From NCBI GenBank assembly GCA_016278325.1, contig JADQCB010000001.1, forward strand, positions 1-64,000: a DNA stretch of 64,000 nt, given 5' to 3'. This stretch comes from Actibacterium sp. GTDB taxonomy: Bacteria > Pseudomonadota > Alphaproteobacteria > Rhodobacterales > Rhodobacteraceae. This document shows, piece after piece, positions 28,901 through 36,917 of the stretch (within the stretch, counting starts at the first letter, position 1; each line of letters begins with the position of its first letter). Position numbers and translations under genes: made by a program. The notes under the pieces were generated by a model. That model saw only the letters and a program-made list of their open reading frames with translations, ran no database searches and was not told the origin of the DNA.

Positions 28901-29320
28901 ATGACCGATACCATTCTCGCGCGCTGCGAGGCCAAGGGCCTGCGGATGACCGGCCAGCGCCGGATCATCGCCCGCGTGCTGGAATCCAGCCACGACCACC
29001 CCGACGTGGAAGAGCTGCATTCGCGCGCCACCAGGATCGACCCCGGGATCTCGATCGCCACGGTCTATCGCACGGTCAAGCTGTTCGAGGAGGCCGACAT
29101 CCTGGACAAGCTGGAATTCGGCGACGGGCGCGCGCGCTATGAGGATGCCGAGCGCGAACATCACGACCACCTGATCGACATGCAATCGGGCCGGGTGATC
29201 GAGTTCTGCGACCCCGAAATCGAGGCGTTGCAGGAACGGATCGCCGAAAAGCTCGGTTACCGGCTCAAGGGGCACCGGCTGGAACTTTATGGCGTTCCGC
29301 TGGGCAAGAGGCCGCGCTGA
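28901..29320 (+). CDS. fur: Fur-family metalloregulator (Fur/Mur)
   Basis: 139 aa. The winged helix has GLRMTGQRRIIARVLESSHDHPDVEEL and ISIATVYRTVKLFEEADI. The dimerisation domain has EHHDHLIDMQSGRVIEFCDPEIEALQERIAEKLGY, with the regulatory His/Asp/Glu metal ligands. The C-terminal CxxC zinc pairs of E. coli Fur are absent. Alphaproteobacterial proteins of this type often act as the manganese-responsive regulator Mur rather than as an iron regulator, so the metal is uncertain. A bidirectional hairpin follows. Confidence 0.92.
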   Translation: MTDTILARCEAKGLRMTGQRRIIARVLESSHDHPDVEELHSRATRIDPGISIATVYRTVKLFEEADILDKLEFGDGRARYEDAEREHHDHLIDMQSGRVIEFCDPEIEALQERIAEKLGYRLKGHRLELYGVPLGKRPR

Positions 29321-29321
29321 T

Positions 29322-29349
29322 CCGGATCGGCGTTCGCGCCGATTACCGG
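29322..29349. terminator. Bidirectional hairpin between fur and the sugar transferase gene
   Basis: ATCGGCG and CGCCGAT flank a TTCG tetraloop, with outer CCGG arms. It overlaps the stop codon of the convergent sugar transferase gene. Confidence 0.55.
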
Positions 29350-29948
29350 AACGGCTTTGCCAGCGTGTCGAAGATCAGCACCAGGTCCAGGCAAAGGTTG
29401 CGATGTTCGAGATAGATCAGGTCCAGCCGGGCCTTGCGCGGGATGCAGCTTCGGCAATAGATCGCATCGGTTTCCCCGGCGCTCCGGCTGCGCGCCAGAA
29501 GCCGTTCCTCATGTTCGTGGTAACGCGCCGAGGCCAACCCGGTGATCCCGGGGCGTGCGCGAAGAACCTTGGCATAGGTTTCGGGGAAGCGTTCGACATA
29601 TTCGCGCAGCGGCGGGCGCGGACCGACGAAACTGATATCGCCCTTCATCACGTTGAAAAGCTGCGGCAGCTCGTCCAGCCGGGTGCGCCGCAGGTAACGG
29701 CCGGTGGGGGTGACGCGCGCCGCCTTGTCGGCCCCCGACACGCCCCTGTCCGCCGGATCGGGACGCATGGTGCGGAATTTCACCAGCAGGAACGCCTGGT
29801 CGGGGGTGCGCATGCGTTCGGAAAAATGCAGGATCGGCCGGCCGTCGCGCAGCGCGATCGCCACCGCAACGCCAAGGATCAGCGGCGCCAGAAGCACCGA
29901 CAGGATCACCGAGAACACCAGGTCGAACAGCCGTTTTGCCGGGGTCAT
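29343..29948 (-). CDS. Undecaprenyl-phosphate sugar phosphotransferase (bacterial sugar transferase)
   Basis: 201 aa. Monotopic phosphoglycosyl transferase of the PglC/WcaJ catalytic-domain type. The N-terminal re-entrant helix KRLFDLVFSVILSVLLAPLI is followed by LVKFRTMRPD, the catalytic region RLDELPQLFNVMKGDISFVGPRPPL and ARPGITGLASARY. It would prime exopolysaccharide or O-antigen synthesis on undecaprenyl phosphate. The ATG overlaps the stop of the upstream epimerase gene (ATGA), forming a two-gene unit. The upstream in-frame extension is shadow. Confidence 0.93.
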   Translation of the reverse strand: MTPAKRLFDLVFSVILSVLLAPLILGVAVAIALRDGRPILHFSERMRTPDQAFLLVKFRTMRPDPADRGVSGADKAARVTPTGRYLRRTRLDELPQLFNVMKGDISFVGPRPPLREYVERFPETYAKVLRARPGITGLASARYHEHEERLLARSRSAGETDAIYCRSCIPRKARLDLIYLEHRNLCLDLVLIFDTLAKPFR

Positions 29949-30853
29949 CGCGGATCCCTCACGCGCTGCCATTGCTCGACCATCGCCTTCGGGGTGCCGG
30001 CATCTGCCGCGAATGCGTGAAACGCCCCCAGGCGGGTGCAATCCAGCGTCACGCGCGCCACCGCATCGTGCGGCGCGGGAACGAAGCGGAACGGCGCGTT
30101 TGCCGCGCGCAGCAGGCTTTCCATTGCCACCGGCACCGGGGCCGCGACGTTCAGCACCGGCGGAAGCGGCGCATCGTGGCACGCGAGGCTTTCGAGCACC
30201 TGCGCAAGGCTTGCCACCCCGATATAGGAGCGCACCGGCCCCTGCCCGTCGGCAAAGCGGTGCAACCGGATCGGCTGTTCCGCGCAGGCCCCGGCGACGT
30301 TAAGCAGCGCGGCATCGGCGCCGGCCACGTTGCCGATCCTCAGACAACACACGTCCAGGCCGCGCGCGCGCCATGCCCGGCAGGTCTCCTCCGTCGCCAG
30401 CTTTGCCTGCCCATAGCCCCCTTCCGGGGCGGGGTCATCGGTCTCGCACCAGTCTGCGGGTTTCGCCGTGCCATAGACGGCCGCGCTCGACGCGACGATC
30501 ACGCGCGGGATCCCGACGGCCTGCGCCGCCGCCAGGGCGGCCTCGGCCAGGGCGGCATTGTCGGTCAGGGCGCCGTGGCTGCGCGGGGTGACGCCGGCGA
30601 ACAGGAACATGCCTGCGATGGCCCCCTTTTCGCCGACCCAGCGGCGCAACGGACCGGCACCGGCAAGCGGCGCCCAATCCAGGCTGTCGGGGTGCCCGGG
30701 CCGGTCGCGGAACTGGGGGACGATCTGCATGTCTTGCGGCGGGTCATTTCGCCACGCCCGCATCAGCATCCGGCCCACGCGGCCCGACGCCCCCAGCATC
30801 ACCCATCTGGGCGGGTCCGCTTGCGCATGTCGATTCGGCTGCCCGGCCTGCAT
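29945..30853 (-). CDS. NAD-dependent epimerase/dehydratase (extended SDR)
   Basis: 302 aa. N-terminal Rossmann glycine motif (VMLGASGRVGRMLM), SSAAVYG and YGQAKLATEE giving the Ser-Tyr-Lys set of the SDR family. It most likely acts on a nucleotide sugar, since it is translationally coupled to a sugar transferase. The exact substrate is unknown. The start at MQAGQPNRH has GGAG eight bases upstream; a longer frame to 31000 has no ribosome site. Confidence 0.87.
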   Translation of the reverse strand: MQAGQPNRHAQADPPRWVMLGASGRVGRMLMRAWRNDPPQDMQIVPQFRDRPGHPDSLDWAPLAGAGPLRRWVGEKGAIAGMFLFAGVTPRSHGALTDNAALAEAALAAAQAVGIPRVIVASSAAVYGTAKPADWCETDDPAPEGGYGQAKLATEETCRAWRARGLDVCCLRIGNVAGADAALLNVAGACAEQPIRLHRFADGQGPVRSYIGVASLAQVLESLACHDAPLPPVLNVAAPVPVAMESLLRAANAPFRFVPAPHDAVARVTLDCTRLGAFHAFAADAGTPKAMVEQWQRVRDPR

Positions 30854-30947
30854 TGCAAAATCTCCGCGACGGATGGCCCCAGCATAACCTCTCGCCGCGA
30901 AAGGTGTAGGCCACGGGCGCAGATATTCGCGACGGAACCGACCGGGG

Positions 30948-31565
30948 TCAGTCCTCTTCGCCGTTCTTTTCCGGGTCCAGCCCGTGGCGACGGAAAACAC
31001 CGCCCTGGGTCATGAAAAAGACGAAGATTGCCAGGGTCAGGCCGAAGGTCTTGAAATTGACCCAGGCATCGGTGCTCATGGTTCGCCAGATCACCTCGTT
31101 GAGCACCGCGAGCCCCGCGAAGAACGCGGCCAGGCGTCGGGTCAGGATCATCCAGCCCGCATGGGTCAGCGGCATCATGCCTTCCATGACGTATTGCAGA
31201 TAGCTTTCCCCGCGCAGCAGGCCAAAGCCCAGGATGCCCGCGAAAAGCGTATAGATCATCGTCGGCTTCATCTTGAAAAAGCGGTCGTCGTTCAGCCAGA
31301 CGGTCAGCCCGCCGAAGATCACCACCAGGACGGCCGTCGCGACCTGCATGCGCGAGACATGGCCCGACAGTTTCCACAAAAGCGCGGTGGTCAGCAGGAT
31401 CAGCGGGATGAACCCCGCCGTGACCAGGATGAACCCGTCATATTCGGTGCCGCCGACCACGAAGCTGCGGCCGCGCAGCACGAGATAGCCGACGAAAAAG
31501 GCCGCGATCGGGCCGATCTCCAGCGCCAGTTTCAAGGCGGGGTTGATGCGTTTCTTCTGGCTCAT
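30948..31565 (-). CDS. yciB: Inner membrane-spanning protein YciB (septation protein IspZ)
   Basis: 205 aa with five to six membrane helices. The family pattern is visible in LALEIGPIAAFFVGYL, VWLNDDRFFKMKPTMIYTLFAGILGFGLL, NEVIWRTMSTDAWVNFKTFGL and the C-terminal FFMTQGGVFRRHG. YciB/IspZ proteins influence envelope integrity and septation in enterics. It lies 12 bases downstream of the DMT transporter gene on the same strand, in a run with ftsY further upstream, as often seen in Rhodobacterales. Confidence 0.94.
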   Translation of the reverse strand: MSQKKRINPALKLALEIGPIAAFFVGYLVLRGRSFVVGGTEYDGFILVTAGFIPLILLTTALLWKLSGHVSRMQVATAVLVVIFGGLTVWLNDDRFFKMKPTMIYTLFAGILGFGLLRGESYLQYVMEGMMPLTHAGWMILTRRLAAFFAGLAVLNEVIWRTMSTDAWVNFKTFGLTLAIFVFFMTQGGVFRRHGLDPEKNGEED

Positions 31566-31577
31566 CGTTTCCGGCTC

Positions 31578-32480
31578 CTATCCGCCCATCTCAACTATCA
31601 CGGCCCCCGCGGCGATCAATCCCATAAGGGCCAGGCGGCGCGGGCCAACCGCCTCTTTCAGCACGACCCAGCCGATCAACGCCGCGAAGACCGTCGAGGT
31701 TTCGCGCAGCACCGCCGCCTCGCCCACCTTGTCCAGCCGCGTGGCCAGCATCACCGAGCCGAAACTGCCGAAAGCGATCACCGCGCCGGTCAGCCCCCGC
31801 GCCAGCAGCGCGCGCAGCGGCGGGGGATGGGCCATGCTGCGATAGCGCAGCGTCGCAAGCACCGGAAAATCGACCGCGGTGACCAGGAAGAACCAGGCAA
31901 GAAAGGTGAACGGGTCCGGCGTCGCCCGGATGCCATAGGCGTCATAGGTCGTGTACAGCGCCACCAGACCGCCGGTGGCAAAGGCCAGCCACAGCGCCGA
32001 GACCAGCGTCGCGCGCCCGACATCCACATGGATCAGGTTGTAAACCGCCAGGCCGAAGATCCCGCTCAGCAGGATCGCCACGCCAAGCCACTGAACCGGC
32101 GTGAAAACCTCGCCGAAGATCAGCCAGGCGCCGATCACCGCGAAAAGCGGCCCGGTGCCGCGCACCACCGGGTAGACGACCGTATAGGCCCCGCGCGTGA
32201 AGGCCAGGGCCACGCCCATCTTGTAGGCGAAATGAATCGGCAAGGCGCCGATGATCAGCAGCCATTGCACCCCTTGCGGCCAGGGCACCAGGAACAGCGC
32301 AACCGGCAGCGCGATCAGGAAGATGAACCCGTCCATCGCCCCGCGGGAAAGCCAGGGGTCGAACCGCCCCTTCTGAAGCGCCGCGAATACCGCATGCAGA
32401 ACCGCCGCGCTCAGCGCCAGGAAAAGCGCCGCGCGATGCCCGGCGGCCGACCCTTCGAGACCGATCAGCCAGTCGCTCAC
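31578..32480 (-). CDS. DMT superfamily (EamA) transporter
   Basis: 300 aa, about ten helices. The N-terminal ALFLALSAAVLHAVFAALQKGRFDPWLSR has the first EamA repeat. GAYTVVYPVVRGTGPLFAVIGAWLIFGEVFTPVQWLGVAILLSGI is the end of that repeat, and ETSTVFAALIGWVVLKEAVGPRRLALMGLIAAGAVIVE closes the second. The start chosen is a GTG with AAGGAGG four bases upstream; an ATG at 32504 would add eight residues but lies before that ribosome site. Substrate unknown. It reads into yciB. Confidence 0.87.
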   Translation of the reverse strand: MSDWLIGLEGSAAGHRAALFLALSAAVLHAVFAALQKGRFDPWLSRGAMDGFIFLIALPVALFLVPWPQGVQWLLIIGALPIHFAYKMGVALAFTRGAYTVVYPVVRGTGPLFAVIGAWLIFGEVFTPVQWLGVAILLSGIFGLAVYNLIHVDVGRATLVSALWLAFATGGLVALYTTYDAYGIRATPDPFTFLAWFFLVTAVDFPVLATLRYRSMAHPPPLRALLARGLTGAVIAFGSFGSVMLATRLDKVGEAAVLRETSTVFAALIGWVVLKEAVGPRRLALMGLIAAGAVIVEMGG

Positions 32481-32537
32481 CCCGCCTCCTTCCGGCCTCG
32501 ACATCCAAATCGGGCGCGACTAGGTCTGAAGGCGGAT

Positions 32538-33056
32538 ATGCAAGGGGTGGATCCGATGCTTGACAGGTTGCTCAGCGATTTCGCGACGCCGTTCGACGGG
32601 TATCCGGCCGAACTGGTCCTGCTGCGCCTGTTGATGGCAGTCTTTCTGGGCGGCCTGATCGGCTGGGAGCGCGAATCGCGCAACAAGCCGGCGGGCCTGC
32701 GCACCCATATCCTGATCGCGCTGGCCGCCTGCCTGTTCACCCTGATCGCCTTCGGCATGATCGACAGTGTCGCCCCGGAAGAACAGGCCCATGTCCGGAC
32801 CGACCCGTTGCGCCTGATCGAGGCGGTCACCGCCGGCGTCGCCTTCCTGGCCGCCGGCGCCATCATCCAGTCCGGCGGCTCCGTGCATGGGCTGACCACC
32901 GGCGCGGGCATGTGGCTGGCCGGTGCGATCGGCCTGGCCTGCGGCTCGGGCCGGCTGTCGCTGGCGATCCTCGTCACGCTTGTCGCGCTCATCGTGTTGC
33001 GCGCGCTGCGCTGGCTGGAAAGGGGCTCGGGCCATCGCCGAAGGTCCGGGGAATAG
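32538..33056 (+). CDS. MgtC/SapB family membrane protein
   Basis: 172 aa. Hydrophobic N-terminal domain with the family signature RLLMAVFLGGLIGWERESRNKPAGLRTHILIALAACLFTL and VAFLAAGAIIQSGGSVHGLTTGAGMWLAGAIGLACGSG. Only the MgtC membrane domain is present; the cytosolic C-terminal domain of larger MgtC proteins is missing, as in many short homologues. Members are linked to magnesium limitation and ATP-synthase control. The function here is inferred. The first ATG has GAAGG close upstream; a second at 32556 is also plausible. Confidence 0.88.
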   Translation: MQGVDPMLDRLLSDFATPFDGYPAELVLLRLLMAVFLGGLIGWERESRNKPAGLRTHILIALAACLFTLIAFGMIDSVAPEEQAHVRTDPLRLIEAVTAGVAFLAAGAIIQSGGSVHGLTTGAGMWLAGAIGLACGSGRLSLAILVTLVALIVLRALRWLERGSGHRRRSGE

Positions 33057-33062
33057 CCCCGC

Positions 33063-34433
33063 TCACGCCTCTGCCCCCGACAGGGCGCGGGCGAATTCGC
33101 CGGGGTCGAACGGGGCCAGATCGTCGATCTGCTCGCCCACCCCGATGGCATGGATCGGCAGGCCGAACCGATCGGCCAGCGCCACCAGCACGCCCCCCTT
33201 GGCGGTCCCGTCCAGCTTGGTCATCACCAACCCGGTGACATCGGCCAGCTTGAGGAAGGTCTCGACCTGGTTCAGCGCGTTCTGCCCGGTGGTCGCGTCC
33301 AGAACCAGCAGCGTGTTATGCGGCGCGTCGGGATCCTTCTTGCGGATCACCCGGACGATCTTGGCAAGCTCTTCCATCAGGTCGGCGCGATTCTGAAGCC
33401 GCCCGGCCGTGTCGATCATCAGCAGGTCGGCACCATCGGCCTGAGCCCGGGTCATCGCGTCAAAGGCAAGGCTGGCCGGGTCCGACCCTTCGGGCGCCGT
33501 CAGCACCGGCACCCCGGCCCGCGCCCCCCAGACCTGCAACTGTTCGACCGCCGCGGCGCGAAACGTGTCGCCCGCGGCGATCACAACCGACTTTCCGGCC
33601 GCCTTGAACTGGCTGGCCAGTTTGCCGATCGTCGTCGTCTTGCCCGACCCGTTCACGCCCACCACCAGAACCACCTGCGGCTTTTTGGAATAGAGCGGCA
33701 AGGGCCTGGCCACGGGTTCCATGATCCGGCCGATCTCATCGGCCAGCAGCGACTTGATCTCGCCCACCGACAATTTCCGCCCGAGGCGCCCCTCGGCCAT
33801 GTTGGCCGTCACGCGCATGGCCGTATCGACGCCCATATCGGCACTGATCAGCAGATCCTCGATCTGTTCCAGCATGTCGTCATCCAGCACCCGGCGCTTG
33901 ACGCCACCGGGTTTTGCACGTCCGAACAGCCGGCCCATGAAGCCGGGCCTTTCCGCCGTATCGCCGATCTCGACACCGCCCGGCCCCCAGGTCGGGATCT
34001 CCTGCGGGGTCTGGTCGGGCAGCGGCTCGTTTTCGACCGGGATCTCTGCCGGGCTGTCCGATTCGACCCTGTCGCCGCCCGGATCAGGCACACCCAGCGG
34101 CACGGCTTCGGGCCGTTCCTCGGGCCGCGGCCGGGGCGGCTCCGGCATCGGGGCCGGTGTCGGCTCGGGCGTCGGGCGCGGCTCGGGCTCGGGGGGCGGC
34201 GTCGGGGCGGGTTCGGGCTCTTCGGGGCCCGGCGCCGGCCCTTGCTCGGGGGCCGGTTGCGGGTCCTCGGGCGCGGGTTCCTGCGCGGGCGCCGGCCGCG
34301 GCTCCTCGGGCGCGGGTCCGGAGATCGCAGCATCCTCGCCCGCCTCGTCCTGATCGACGATCGCTTCCAGCCCCGCCTCGATCTTCGACGAGGACTTGAA
34401 CAACCGGTCCTTGAGCTTGCTGAAAAATGCCAT
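33063..34433 (-). CDS. ftsY: Signal recognition particle receptor FtsY
   Basis: 456 aa. SRP-type GTPase that docks ribosome-SRP complexes at the inner membrane. The N-terminal membrane-targeting stretch MAFFSKLKDRLFKSSSK is followed by a very proline/glutamate-rich linker (about residues 35-150), then the NG domain. GTPase motifs: GVNGSGKTTTIGKLA (G1), DTFRAAA (G2), DTAGRLQN (G3) and TKLDGTAKGG (G4). GGAGG five bases before the ATG fixes the start. The stop lies six bases from the convergent mgtC-like gene. Confidence 0.96.
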   Translation of the reverse strand: MAFFSKLKDRLFKSSSKIEAGLEAIVDQDEAGEDAAISGPAPEEPRPAPAQEPAPEDPQPAPEQGPAPGPEEPEPAPTPPPEPEPRPTPEPTPAPMPEPPRPRPEERPEAVPLGVPDPGGDRVESDSPAEIPVENEPLPDQTPQEIPTWGPGGVEIGDTAERPGFMGRLFGRAKPGGVKRRVLDDDMLEQIEDLLISADMGVDTAMRVTANMAEGRLGRKLSVGEIKSLLADEIGRIMEPVARPLPLYSKKPQVVLVVGVNGSGKTTTIGKLASQFKAAGKSVVIAAGDTFRAAAVEQLQVWGARAGVPVLTAPEGSDPASLAFDAMTRAQADGADLLMIDTAGRLQNRADLMEELAKIVRVIRKKDPDAPHNTLLVLDATTGQNALNQVETFLKLADVTGLVMTKLDGTAKGGVLVALADRFGLPIHAIGVGEQIDDLAPFDPGEFARALSGAEA

Positions 34434-34585
34434 TCCTGCCTCCGCCTGAGCGTCATCTAATACCTCTCGCGTCCCGATGGAAGAGAGAGCACACCTCGCT
34501 CGTGCATCCGGGGGCTGGCCAAGCGGCGCGCTTTGGCGCATCCTGCCGCGGGTCGATCCCATCAGCCCCAGCGTGGACCCCGCCG

Positions 34586-35680
34586 ATGCCACAACGCCAC
34601 CCCGTCACCCTGTTCGCCCTCGCCACGCTGGCGCCGCTGCCATTGCTGGGGCTGGGGGCCTGGCTTGGCGGCGCCTGGACGTTGCTGCCGCTGGCCTACA
34701 TGACGGTTCTGGCGGCGCTGCTCGACCGGCTTGCCATGCCTGCCGCCCCCGACGCCCCTGCACAGGCCGAGTTTCCCGCCGCCGACCGGCTGTCGGTGGC
34801 GCTGGCACTGGGCCATTTCGCGGCTCTGGCCCTCGGGATCGCGGCCGTCGCCGGCGCCACCGGCCTGTCGGGCTGGGAACGGGCCGCGCTGTTCGCCGGG
34901 TTCGGCCTGTTCCTGGGCCAGATCGGCAACGCCAATGCGCACGAGCTGATCCACCGGCCCGGGCGGGGCCTGCGCTGGCTGGGCACCCTGGTCTATGTCT
35001 CGCTGCTGTTCGGGCATCATGCCTCGGCCCACCCGCAGGTGCATCATCGCTTCGTCGCGACACCCGACGACCCGAATACGGCCCGCTCGGGCACCAGCTT
35101 CTATCGGTTCGCGATCCGCGCCTGGACGGGATCCTTCCGGGCCGGGCTGCGCCTGGAATCGCGCCGTCTGGCCCGACGCGGCCTGCCGGCCTGGCGGCAT
35201 CCCTATGTCGCATATGTCGCCGGCGCGGTGGCGATGCTGGCCCTCAGCGCGGTAAGCCTTGGCCTGCCGGGGCTGCTGGCGCATCTCGGCCTGGCGGGCT
35301 ATGCCACGGCGCAGCTTCTGCTGTCGGATTACGTCCAGCATTACGGGCTGCGCCGCGCCCGCCTGCCCGATGGGCGATATGCGCCGGTCGCCCCGTGCCA
35401 TTCGTGGAATGCCCCGCACTGGTTCTCGGGCGCGCTGCTGCTGAACGCGCCGCGGCATTCCGACCACCATGCGCATCCGTCGCGCAAATACCCGGCGCTG
35501 CGCCTGCCGCCCGAAACCACGGCGCCCACCCTGCCCTATGGCCTGCCGGTGATGGCCTGCATCGCGTTGATCCCGCCGCTCTGGCGCCGGCTGATGGACC
35601 CGCGCGCGGCGCGATGGCGGCAGGACGCGGCGGATAACGCAACCGTGGCTGGCAAGGCCGGCGCGGCTCTGGCAGAGTGA
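34586..35680 (+). CDS. AlkB-like membrane non-haem diiron hydroxylase (alkane monooxygenase family)
   Basis: 364 aa with about six membrane helices. The three histidine clusters of membrane fatty-acid-desaturase-like hydroxylases are intact: HELIHR, HHASAHPQVHHR and HSDHHAHP, with NAPHWF before the last, as in alkane 1-monooxygenases. Which substrate (alkane, terpene or other) is not predictable, and no rubredoxin gene adjoins it. The start was chosen at MPQRHPVTLFAL, the beginning of the first helix; a longer frame from 34427 is antisense to ftsY regulatory sequence. Confidence 0.87.
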   Translation: MPQRHPVTLFALATLAPLPLLGLGAWLGGAWTLLPLAYMTVLAALLDRLAMPAAPDAPAQAEFPAADRLSVALALGHFAALALGIAAVAGATGLSGWERAALFAGFGLFLGQIGNANAHELIHRPGRGLRWLGTLVYVSLLFGHHASAHPQVHHRFVATPDDPNTARSGTSFYRFAIRAWTGSFRAGLRLESRRLARRGLPAWRHPYVAYVAGAVAMLALSAVSLGLPGLLAHLGLAGYATAQLLLSDYVQHYGLRRARLPDGRYAPVAPCHSWNAPHWFSGALLLNAPRHSDHHAHPSRKYPALRLPPETTAPTLPYGLPVMACIALIPPLWRRLMDPRAARWRQDAADNATVAGKAGAALAE

Positions 35681-35684
35681 GACC

Positions 35685-36086
35685 ATGAAGCCCGGTATTC
35701 CCGTTCTGGCCCTGACGCTCTGCGCCGCCCCTGCGCTGGCCCAATCGCCGATGAGCGCCGAGGCATTCGAGGATTACGCCACCGGCAAGACGCTGATCTA
35801 TGGCGAATCCGGCATGGCCTACGGGGCCGAGCAGTATCTGCCGGGCCGCCGCGTGATCTGGACTTTCCTGGACGGCGCCTGCCGGCGGGGCGAATGGTAC
35901 GAAAAGGCCGAGCAGATCTGTTTTCGGTATGAACACGCCCCCGACGACCCGCAATGCTGGACCTTCTTCCGCTCGCAGACCGGCCTGACCGCACGGTTCG
36001 AAAACGACCCGCAGGCCCGGATACTGGTCGAGGTCGAGAAAAGCACCGAGCCGCTGATCTGCCCCGGCCCGAAGGTCGGGGTCTGA
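35685..36086 (+). CDS. Secreted hypothetical protein with four cysteines
   Basis: 133 aa. The signal peptide is about residues 1-19 (VLALTLCAAPALAQ). The mature part (about 114 aa) contains four cysteines (GACRRGEWYEKAEQICFRY, PQCWTFF and LICPGP), suggesting two disulfides in the periplasm. No family is recognised with confidence; similar small exported proteins are common in Rhodobacterales. It starts four bases after the AlkB-like stop, so it is probably in the same transcript. Confidence 0.75.
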   Translation: MKPGIPVLALTLCAAPALAQSPMSAEAFEDYATGKTLIYGESGMAYGAEQYLPGRRVIWTFLDGACRRGEWYEKAEQICFRYEHAPDDPQCWTFFRSQTGLTARFENDPQARILVEVEKSTEPLICPGPKVGV

Positions 36087-36326
36087 GCCGGCGCCCCTCG
36101 CGCACCGGCGACACGATCCGCCGCCCTGCCGGGGGTGCGATGGCGCGGCCCGCCGATACAATCCCCGGCACCCCCGCAGATTTCCCGTTTATGCGCAAAT
36201 GTCACGGCTTGTCGCCGGGCGGCCCGGGATTATGTGCTGACAGGGCCGACGCATGGCGATACATCCCGGGGTGTTTGCCGCAGCGACCGGACACGATACC
36301 CGCGAGAAATAAAACGAAGGACAGGC

Positions 36327-36818
36327 ATGACCCGCATCATTCCGGAACACGATCCGCGCGGTTTTCGCACGGTTCTGGGGCGCTTTGCCACCGGGGTCAC
36401 CGTCGTCACCGCCGCGGCGCCGGACGGGCCGATGGCGATCACCGCGAACAGTTTCTCGTCGGTCTCGCTGGACCCGCCGCTGGTTCTGTGGGCGCCGGCC
36501 CGCGCGTCGCGCCGGTTCGAGCTGTTCCGCGACGCGCCGCGCTTCGTGATCCATGTTCTGGCCTCGGATCAACTCGGCCTGGGGCGCCACTTCGCGCGGA
36601 CCGGTCACGATTTCAGCGCCGCCGACTGGCAGGCGGGCCCCGACGGGTTGCCCTTGCTCGACCATTTTGCCGCGCGGTTCACCTGCACCCGTCATGCCGT
36701 GCATGACGGCGGCGATCATGTCATCGTCCTGGGCCGGGTCGAAACCGCCGAGGCGGGCAACCACCCGCCGCTGGTCTTCGCCGACGGCGCATATGGCCAT
36801 TTCGCCCCCGACCGATAG
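36327..36818 (+). CDS. Flavin reductase-like domain protein (FMN-binding split barrel)
   Basis: 163 aa. N-terminal DPRGFRTVLGRFATGVTVVTAAAPDGPMAITANSFSSVSLDPPLVLWAPAR is the hallmark of flavin reductases that supply FMNH2/FADH2 to two-component monooxygenases. RFTCTRHAVHDGGDHVIVLGRVE is the conserved second half. It has AAGGA before the ATG. The 240-base region upstream contains two CGATAC(C/A)-type repeats. The partner oxygenase is not in the neighbourhood, though the AlkB-like gene is near. Confidence 0.9.
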   Translation: MTRIIPEHDPRGFRTVLGRFATGVTVVTAAAPDGPMAITANSFSSVSLDPPLVLWAPARASRRFELFRDAPRFVIHVLASDQLGLGRHFARTGHDFSAADWQAGPDGLPLLDHFAARFTCTRHAVHDGGDHVIVLGRVETAEAGNHPPLVFADGAYGHFAPDR

Positions 36819-36868
36819 GCCGGCCCGGCCCGAAGATACGATACCCGGCCCGGACCATCAGAACGCGA

Positions 36869-36895
36869 ACGGGCGGCCCGGATCGGGCCGCCCGT
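36869..36895. terminator. Strong bidirectional hairpin after soxD and the flavin reductase gene
   Basis: The 12-bp perfect arms ACGGGCGGCCCG and CGGGCCGCCCGT have a three-base loop. It lies 23 bases beyond the soxD stop and 51 bases beyond the flavin reductase stop, closing both convergent transcripts. Confidence 0.75.
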
Positions 36896-36917
36896 CGCTT
36901 ACGATCAGATTTCGTCT

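Noticed and set aside
30984-32537. N-terminal 518 codons of a long plus-strand frame ending in the MgtC-like gene
   Set aside because: Antisense to yciB and the DMT transporter; the MgtC start has its own ribosome site.
36087-36326. Possible riboswitch before the flavin reductase gene
   Set aside because: Only a GGGGGTGC/GCACCCCC pairing with a long loop is visible; no recognisable FMN or other aptamer core.
36087-36917. soxE/F/G/H genes after soxD
   Set aside because: The sequence after soxD is a terminator and a convergent flavin reductase; no cytochrome or FAD-binding SoxF motif occurs there.
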